A stretch of 64,000 nucleotides of DNA. It comes from Rhodospirillales bacterium. GTDB taxonomy: Bacteria; Pseudomonadota; Alphaproteobacteria; Rhodospirillales; Defluviicoccaceae. The stretch spans positions 2,415,501 through 2,479,500 of the forward strand of contig JADJQT010000001.1 in the NCBI GenBank assembly GCA_016712595.1. Reading direction: 5' to 3'. The notes beneath the pieces were generated by a model. The model was not told the origin of the DNA. It worked only from the letters and a program-made list of their open reading frames with translations, and made no database searches. Within the stretch, counting starts at the first letter, position 1, and every line of letters starts with the position of its first letter. Made by a program: the position numbers and the translations under genes. Shown in pieces: positions 58,602 through 64,000 of the stretch.

Positions 58602-59624
58602 ATGATGCGATGGATGCGATGGGCATTCGCTCTCCTCGCCGTACTGGCCGGCATGACAACCACCGCCGCGGCGGATACGCTCGAGACCGTACGCAACCGC
58701 GGCTGGCTGACTTGCGGCGTGGCCAACGACCTGCCCGGTTTCAGCGCGCCGGACGCCAAGGGCCACTGGACCGGGCTCGACGTCGACGTCTGCCGCGCCG
58801 TCGCCGCCGCCGTGTTTGGCACCGCTGAAAAGGTCCGCTTCGTGCCGCTCAATGCCCAGGCGCGGCTGACGGCGTTGCAAAGCGGCGAAATCGATGTCCT
58901 GGCCCGCAACACCACGTTCACCCTCACCCGCGACACGGCGGCGGGGATCAATTTCACCGTCATCAACTACTACGACGGCCAAGGATTTCTCGTCCGCAAG
59001 TCCCTCGGCGTCGCCAGTGCCCGCCAGCTCTCCGGCGCCAGCGTCTGCCTGCAAACCGGCACGACGACCGAGCTCAACCTCGCTGACTTCGCCCGTGCCG
59101 CCGGCCTCGACCTCAGGCCGGTGACGATCGAGAAGTACGAGGAGATGGTGGGAGCCTATCTCGCCGGACGCTGCGATGCGCTCAGCGCCGACGCCTCGGC
59201 GCTGGCGACCATCCGCGCCAACGCGACGCCCGATCCCGACGCGCACGTCGTCTTGCCCGAGCTGATCTCCAAGGAACCGCTGGCACCGGCGGTCCGTCAG
59301 GGCGATGATCGCTGGTTTGACATCGTCAAGTGGTCACAGTTCGCGATGATCGAGGCGGAAGAGCGCGGCATCGATTCGCATACCGTCGATGCCGCTGCGC
59401 GCTCGGACGACCCAGGCGTTGCCCGGCTGCTCGGCGCGACACCGGGGGCGGCGGCCGCGCTCGGCCTCGCCGACGGCTGGGCGCGCGCGATCATCCACGA
59501 TGTTGGCAACTATGCCGAAAGCTTTGATCGCAATCTCGGCGCGGGGTCCGCGTTGAAACTGCCGCGTGGCGCGAATGCGCTGTGGACGAAAGGCGGGCTG
59601 ATGTATGCGATGCCGTTCCGCTGA
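58602..59624 (+). CDS. Amino-acid ABC transporter substrate-binding protein
   Basis: A 340-residue periplasmic binding protein of the AapJ/polar amino-acid type. A signal peptide (MRWMRWAFALLAVLAGMTTTAAA) is followed by LETVRNRGWLTCGVANDLPGFSAPD, the typical start of the mature family domain. Binding-loop segments include DVDVCRAVAAAVFG, DVLARNTTFTLTRDT and SVCLQTGTTTELNLADF. No permease or ATPase gene is adjacent, so it is an orphan component; it may serve a transporter encoded elsewhere or act in sensing. Confidence 0.88.
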   Translation: MMRWMRWAFALLAVLAGMTTTAAADTLETVRNRGWLTCGVANDLPGFSAPDAKGHWTGLDVDVCRAVAAAVFGTAEKVRFVPLNAQARLTALQSGEIDVLARNTTFTLTRDTAAGINFTVINYYDGQGFLVRKSLGVASARQLSGASVCLQTGTTTELNLADFARAAGLDLRPVTIEKYEEMVGAYLAGRCDALSADASALATIRANATPDPDAHVVLPELISKEPLAPAVRQGDDRWFDIVKWSQFAMIEAEERGIDSHTVDAAARSDDPGVARLLGATPGAAAALGLADGWARAIIHDVGNYAESFDRNLGAGSALKLPRGANALWTKGGLMYAMPFR

Positions 59625-59688
59625 CCGTTCGTTTGTCGTCGCGAGGAAACGGCGACGACGATGGTCGAGATCACTTGGGAGACCCGGT

Positions 59689-60237
59689 TTGATACGTGCG
59701 TTGATTCTCCCGTTCGTCCTGGTACTGGGGATTTTCGCTTCTGGTCCTTGCGCGCGCAGCGGAGAGTCCCCGGCGCAGGCATTCTTCGGGCACTACGACG
59801 GCAAGGCAATTCTCGTCGACGACGGCGAGACGACGATGCGCGATCTCGCCGTGACCATCGAGCCGTCAAGCGAAGGCTTTTCCGTCGGCTGGACGACCGT
59901 TTCGAAGACGAAGGACGGCAAAGAGAAGCGCAAGACTTACGTCATTGCCTTCGAACCCAGCGTGCGTCCGGGAATCTTCCGTTCGGCCATGCGCACCGAC
60001 CTGTTCGGCAACCGTGTTCCCCACGATCCGATGAAGGGGGAGCCCTATGTCTGGTGTCGCATCAACGGGCGAACGCTGTCGCTCTATGCCTTGGTGATCG
60101 ACGACGACGGCGGCTACGATCTTCAGGTCTACGACCGCACGCTTACCGACGATGGCCTTGATCTGCACTTTACCCGCCTGCACGAAGGCGAGCCACCCAA
60201 GGTGCTCAAGGCCACTTTACAGAAAACGGCACGTTAG
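59689..60237 (+). CDS. Small exported hypothetical protein
   Basis: A TTG start at 59689 (GGGAGA eight bases upstream) gives 182 residues; the frame is open 28 codons further upstream but there overlaps the preceding gene. A signal peptide (LIRALILPFVLVLGIFASGP) is followed by a beta-rich domain (FFGHYDGKAILVDDGETTMRD, DLAVTIEPSSEGFSVGWTTVS). No membrane segment or catalytic motif was recognised. It lies 65 bases after the binding-protein gene and may be co-transcribed with it. Confidence 0.6.
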   Translation: MIRALILPFVLVLGIFASGPCARSGESPAQAFFGHYDGKAILVDDGETTMRDLAVTIEPSSEGFSVGWTTVSKTKDGKEKRKTYVIAFEPSVRPGIFRSAMRTDLFGNRVPHDPMKGEPYVWCRINGRTLSLYALVIDDDGGYDLQVYDRTLTDDGLDLHFTRLHEGEPPKVLKATLQKTAR

Positions 60238-60299
60238 CCAACGCGGGCGGGAAGGTCGTCGCCCGCCGGCGGTAGCCGAAGCCTATGCGAGACTAGCCC

Positions 60300-61862
60300 G
60301 TGATCCCCTCTCATCACGCTTCCCCGCTCCCTCCGCCGCCCGCCCGGTTCAACATCGCGCGCTATTGCCTGACGGCCCACGCGGCGGTCATGCCGGAGAA
60401 GACGGCGCTGATCGTGGCGCACGCGCCGGATCGCGAGCATCGCTGGTCCTACAGTGAAATCGACACGCTGGTCCGCCGGCTCGCCGGCGGGCTGCGGGCG
60501 ATGGGTCTGCCTCGCGGCGCGCGGCTGATGATCCGCATGGACAACGACGTCTGGTACATCGTCACCTTCTTCGCCGCGCTCGCCGCCGGGCTGGTGCCGC
60601 TGCCGTCGTCGTCGGCCCTGACCTCCGCGGAGGCGGAGTTCCTGCTCGTCGATTCCGGCGCGGCGGCGATCGCGCTATCCGATGCGCTGGCCTTGGCGCA
60701 CGCGGCGCCGGAGGGGGTAAGCGTCCTGCGCGCCGAGGACATCGAGGCTCTGGCCCGCACCCACTCCGCGCTCGACTATGGCGACACCGCTGCCGACGAT
60801 CCCGGATTTCTGATCTATACCTCGGGGACGGTGGGACGACCAAAAGGAGTACTGCACGCTCACCGCTCCGCCTGGGGGCGCCGGCCGATGTACGACGGCT
60901 GGTCCGGTCTCGCAGCCGGCGACGTCGTCCTTCACGCCGGAGCGTTCAACTGGACCTATACCCTCGGCGTCGGCCTGATCGACCCCTGGGCCAACGGCGC
61001 CACCGCCGTCCTCTACAACGGCCCCAATGATCCGGGCGTATGGACGCGGTTGATCGCCCGGCATAACGTTACGATCTTCGCAACCGTACCAAGCCTTTAT
61101 CGACGTATCTTGAAGTACGGTGATTGCTCGGCCCCCCCCCTCGCCTCCCTGCGCCACGGTCTGACCGCCGGCGAAGCGCTCCCCGCCGCCGTTCTCGACA
61201 CCTGGGGACAAACGACCGGCAAGCCGCTCTACGAAGCACTCGGCATGAGCGAGATATCCACCTACATTTCCACCGGCCCCGGCATGGCGATCCGGCCGGG
61301 AAGCCCCGGCAAGCCGCAACGTGGGCGGCGTATCGCCATCCTCGCCGCCGATGAGCCAGAGCCGCGCGAATTGCCACCGGGTGACGTCGGCCTCCTCGCC
61401 GTCCACCGCTCCGATCCCGGCCTGATGCTCGGCTACTGGAACCGGCCGGACGAGGAGGCCGCGGTGTTTCGCGGCGAATGGTTCTGCGGCGGCGACCTCG
61501 CACACATCGACAACGACGGCTACGTGTGGTTTGCTGGCCGCCACGACGATATCCTCAACCCGATGGGCTACCGCCTCTCACCGCTCGAGGTCGAGGGCGT
61601 GCTCGCCCGCCATCCGATGGTGCACGAGGTGGCGGTCGGCGAAATCGCCGTGGCGTCCGGGATCAGCGTGCTCGCCGCCTTCGTCGTACCGCATGGCGAC
61701 GGCGACGAAGCGGCGCTGCTCGCGTTTGCCAAGGAGCACCTTGCGAGCTACAAGTTGCCGCGTCGGGTGATCTTCGTGGATCACCTGCCGCGCACGCGCA
61801 ACGGCAAGCTGCTCCGCCGCGAGCTGCCGCGCCGCGATCCTGAACCGAGCAACGGCGGATAG
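60300..61862 (+). CDS. AMP-forming acyl-CoA synthetase, benzoate-CoA-ligase-like
   Basis: A 520-residue ANL-superfamily enzyme that activates a carboxylic acid via an acyl-AMP to an acyl-CoA. Motifs: the P-loop-like YTSGTVGRPKGVLHAH (about 173-188), the ATP-binding YEALGMSEIS, GDLAHIDNDGYVWFAGRHDD, and the C-terminal NGKLLRREL with the catalytic Lys. Overall it resembles benzoate-/2-aminobenzoate-CoA ligases more than acetyl-CoA synthetase; the substrate is uncertain. The start is GTG at 60300. The coding sequence contains a run of nine C (61132-61140). Confidence 0.85.
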   Translation: MIPSHHASPLPPPPARFNIARYCLTAHAAVMPEKTALIVAHAPDREHRWSYSEIDTLVRRLAGGLRAMGLPRGARLMIRMDNDVWYIVTFFAALAAGLVPLPSSSALTSAEAEFLLVDSGAAAIALSDALALAHAAPEGVSVLRAEDIEALARTHSALDYGDTAADDPGFLIYTSGTVGRPKGVLHAHRSAWGRRPMYDGWSGLAAGDVVLHAGAFNWTYTLGVGLIDPWANGATAVLYNGPNDPGVWTRLIARHNVTIFATVPSLYRRILKYGDCSAPPLASLRHGLTAGEALPAAVLDTWGQTTGKPLYEALGMSEISTYISTGPGMAIRPGSPGKPQRGRRIAILAADEPEPRELPPGDVGLLAVHRSDPGLMLGYWNRPDEEAAVFRGEWFCGGDLAHIDNDGYVWFAGRHDDILNPMGYRLSPLEVEGVLARHPMVHEVAVGEIAVASGISVLAAFVVPHGDGDEAALLAFAKEHLASYKLPRRVIFVDHLPRTRNGKLLRRELPRRDPEPSNGG

Positions 61863-61874
61863 AACAGGAGCCGC

Positions 61875-62657
61875 TCAGCGCGCCGTCCAGCCGCCGTCGA
61901 CCGGCAGCGTGGCGCCGTTGATCGACTTCGCGGCATCCGAGGCCAGGAACAGACAGAGCGCGGCGATCTCGCCGGCGTCGATGAACGCCTTGGTCGGCTG
62001 GGGGGCGAGGATGACGTCGCGGATCACCTGCTCACGGGGGATGCCGTGAGCGGCCGCCTGATCTTCGATTTGGTTCGCGACCAGCGGCGTCCATACGTAG
62101 CCGGGGCAGACCGCATTGCAGGTGATCCCCGCCTCCGCCGCCTCCAGCGCGATCACCTTGGTTAGGCCGAGCACCCCGTGCTTGGCGGCAACGTAGGCGG
62201 CCTTGAACGGTGAGGCGACGAGTCCGTGCACCGAGGCGATGTTGATGATCCGCCCCCACGCGCGCGCGCGCATGCCCGGTAGCGCCGCCCGGCTGGTGTA
62301 GAAAACCGACGACAGGTTCGTAGCGAGGACCGCGTCCCAGCGCTCGGCGTCAAACGCCTCGAGCGGCGCGACATGCTGGATACCGGCATTGTTGACCAGG
62401 ATATCGACGCCGCCGAACACCGCCTCGGCGCCCGCGATCAGTCCCGCGGCCTCCTCGCTGCGACCGACGTCAGCGGCAACGAAGGTCACGTCGGCACCGG
62501 TCTCGCTTTTCATCTGGGCGCACAACGCCGCGCTCGCAGCACCGCCGCTGCGCCCGTTAAGCACCACCTTGCACCCACCGGTGGCGAACGCCTGGGCGAT
62601 GCCAAGCCCAATGCCGCTGGTCGAGCCGGTGACGACAACAGTGCGCTGGGTTTCCAT
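61875..62657 (-). CDS. bdhA: 3-hydroxybutyrate dehydrogenase
   Basis: A 260-residue short-chain dehydrogenase: TGSTSGIGLGIAQAF (NAD binding), VNNAGIQHVAP, INIASVHGLVASPFKAAYVAAKHG with the catalytic Ser and YxxxK, and the 3-hydroxybutyrate-specific CPGYVWTPLVANQI segment. It oxidises (R)-3-hydroxybutyrate to acetoacetate, a step in PHB use. It is convergent with the acyl-CoA synthetase, 12 bases apart. Confidence 0.9.
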   Translation of the reverse strand: METQRTVVVTGSTSGIGLGIAQAFATGGCKVVLNGRSGGAASAALCAQMKSETGADVTFVAADVGRSEEAAGLIAGAEAVFGGVDILVNNAGIQHVAPLEAFDAERWDAVLATNLSSVFYTSRAALPGMRARAWGRIINIASVHGLVASPFKAAYVAAKHGVLGLTKVIALEAAEAGITCNAVCPGYVWTPLVANQIEDQAAAHGIPREQVIRDVILAPQPTKAFIDAGEIAALCLFLASDAAKSINGATLPVDGGWTAR

Positions 62658-62889
62658 GGCCTACCGCCCTTGCCAATGCCGTGCCTCGATCGTGCACGGA
62701 TCAAAGCGCACGGTAAAGCCGGGACAAGTGGCGCCAGAGGCTGAAACGTCGGGCTCCGCCGGGAGCACCCGCTTCGGGCGCTCGCTTATAGGCCCGATTT
62801 GGGTCCATCACGGCATAATATGCTGATCGAATATGCTGACTGTGCTAACTTTGCATGTGGGATGGTCTTCACGCGTGGAGGGGACGTGC

Positions 62890-64000
62890 ATGGAGACGAC
62901 AAGGGTAGCGTTCTGGCGGCTGATCGCCGTTGTCTGCGTCCTGGCATTTGCGGTGACTCCGGCCGTTGGTGCGACACAACGGACGGCATTGCCGGCCGAC
63001 AAAGTCTTCAAATGTTCTGGAGACACTTTCTATAGCCTAGAGCAGGGCGGAGGATGGACCTGTCGGGTTCGTAATGAATTTTACCAACGCGACCAGGGCT
63101 CGCGTATCATTCCGCTGCGCTGGGTGCAGGCGCTAAGTCAAGTCGACGGTCAGCCGTTTCTGGCCGATGGTCTTGCACGGTATGGCTACTTGCCAAACCC
63201 TTCCGCCAGCACGCATGGACTGCCCGTGGGATTTCTCGCCGCTGGTCAGCGCGGCGAGGAGGCGCTGAGCATGACATGCGCCGCCTGCCATACCCGGCAG
63301 ATTGAGGTCGGCCCTTCGGTGTACCGCGTTGATGGCGGCCCGGCGATCGTCGATTTCCAAAGCTTCCTTGCCGATCTCGACCGCGCGGTGGGCGAAGTGC
63401 TGGCGAGCGAGGCGGCCTTTGGTGGCTTTGCCGAGCGCGTGCTCGGGGCATCACCAGGGACGGACAAGACCATGACGCTGCACACGGCAGTGAGCGCATG
63501 GTACGAGCGCTACCATACGCTCATGGACCGCGCGTTGCCGACGACCTCCTGGGGGCCATCGCGCCTCGACGCAGTCGCGATGATCTTCAACCGCGTGACC
63601 GGACTCGACATCGGGCCGGAACCCTCGCGTTTAATTCCGGAAAACATTCATCGCGCCGAGGCCCCCGCACGATATCCCTTCCTGTGGAACTCGCCGCGGC
63701 AGGACAAGACACAATGGCCGGGATTTGCTGACAACGGCAACGGTCTTTTGGCTCTGTCCCGCAACCTGGGCGAGGTTTACGGCGTCTTTGCCGAATTTGA
63801 GCCGACGCGTAACGGCGGCTTGCTGAAGATCGACTACTTGAATAACAACTCGGCGAATTTCAGGGGTTTGGAGCGCCTGGAACACCTTGTCTGGAGATTG
63901 GACGCGCCCAAATGGCCGTGGCCAATCGATAGAGCGCTAGCGCGCAGAGGCGAGTCGTTGTTCGCGCAGAACTGCAACGAGTGTCACGCGATCAGAACCG
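62890..64000 (+). CDS. Di-haem c-type cytochrome, RoxA/cytochrome-c-peroxidase-like (partial, runs off window end)
   Basis: An open frame from the ATG at 62890 (GGAGGGG upstream) runs to the window end, so at least 370 residues are encoded. A hydrophobic signal (FWRLIAVVCVLAFAVTPAVGA) is followed by a domain with QGSRIIPLRWVQALSQ, RYGYLPNP and GLPVGF, features of a periplasmic cytochrome group related to RoxA-type oxygenases and di-haem peroxidases. The first haem-binding motif is CAACH at residues 130-134, the second CNECH at 362-366. The substrate is unknown. No gene overlaps it on the plus strand. Confidence 0.82.
   Translation, partial: METTRVAFWRLIAVVCVLAFAVTPAVGATQRTALPADKVFKCSGDTFYSLEQGGGWTCRVRNEFYQRDQGSRIIPLRWVQALSQVDGQPFLADGLARYGYLPNPSASTHGLPVGFLAAGQRGEEALSMTCAACHTRQIEVGPSVYRVDGGPAIVDFQSFLADLDRAVGEVLASEAAFGGFAERVLGASPGTDKTMTLHTAVSAWYERYHTLMDRALPTTSWGPSRLDAVAMIFNRVTGLDIGPEPSRLIPENIHRAEAPARYPFLWNSPRQDKTQWPGFADNGNGLLALSRNLGEVYGVFAEFEPTRNGGLLKIDYLNNNSANFRGLERLEHLVWRLDAPKWPWPIDRALARRGESLFAQNCNECHAIRT

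Overview
The window is GC-rich chromosomal DNA from an alphaproteobacterium, most likely a member of the Rhodospirillales. The main evidence is two gene blocks typical of that class: rpsB-tsf-pyrH-frr-uppS-cdsA-dxr-rseP-bamA-skp-fabZ, and trpG-trpD-trpC / moaC-moeA-lexA-comEC. An alphaproteobacterial TIGR02186 membrane protein beside a TSUP permease, and a GTTC-N7-GTTC-like LexA box, agree with this.

Layout. 1-2.3 kb: the end of a TatD DNase gene, then an isolated terminase pair (small subunit, and a large subunit split by a frameshift). 2.3-2.97 kb: AT-rich non-coding DNA. 2.97-5.8 kb: gltX and gltA on the plus strand. 6.0-20.5 kb: a long minus-strand run from recG down to fabZ that covers translation factors, isoprenoid and phospholipid synthesis and outer-membrane assembly; an IS630-family element sits between recG and rpsB, and the lpx genes usual near fabZ are absent. 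20.5-24.3 kb: sdhE and mfd. 24.8-28.6 kb: an oxidative-stress group (DJ-1/PfpI-like protein, catalase, OxyR). 28.7-29.9 kb: decayed gene fragments (DUF2325 paralogue, mfd tail, Cys-rich exported protein, Pit transporter). 30-37.6 kb: DUF2325 protein, small Tat-exported protein, DUF502 membrane protein, fluoroacetate-dehalogenase-like hydrolase, NUDIX enzyme, and a TSUP-TIGR02186-UspA-flavodoxin series. 37.6-42.3 kb: rpe, a DUF2780 protein, transketolase and phosphoribulokinase. 42.6 kb: tRNA-His. 42.8-47.4 kb: a PilZ-tailed chemoreceptor, two AhpD-like proteins, a metal-binding HMA domain and a proline-rich exported protein. 47.4-56.6 kb: trpGDC, ftsH, moaC, moeA, lexA, comEC. 57.3-64 kb: an Xre/RES toxin-antitoxin pair, an amino-acid-binding protein, a small exported protein, a benzoate-CoA-ligase-type synthetase, 3-hydroxybutyrate dehydrogenase and the first part of a di-haem cytochrome.

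The most unusual large-scale feature is the placement of gltX and comEC at opposite ends of a 54-kb segment. These genes are normally neighbours, and a similar short palindromic motif lies at each broken end. Much of the rest is conserved core genome. The accessory parts are the terminase/AT-rich edge, the 28.7-29.9 kb fragment field, the IS630 copy and the RES/Xre module. I did not find an obvious new multi-gene defence or mobile system.
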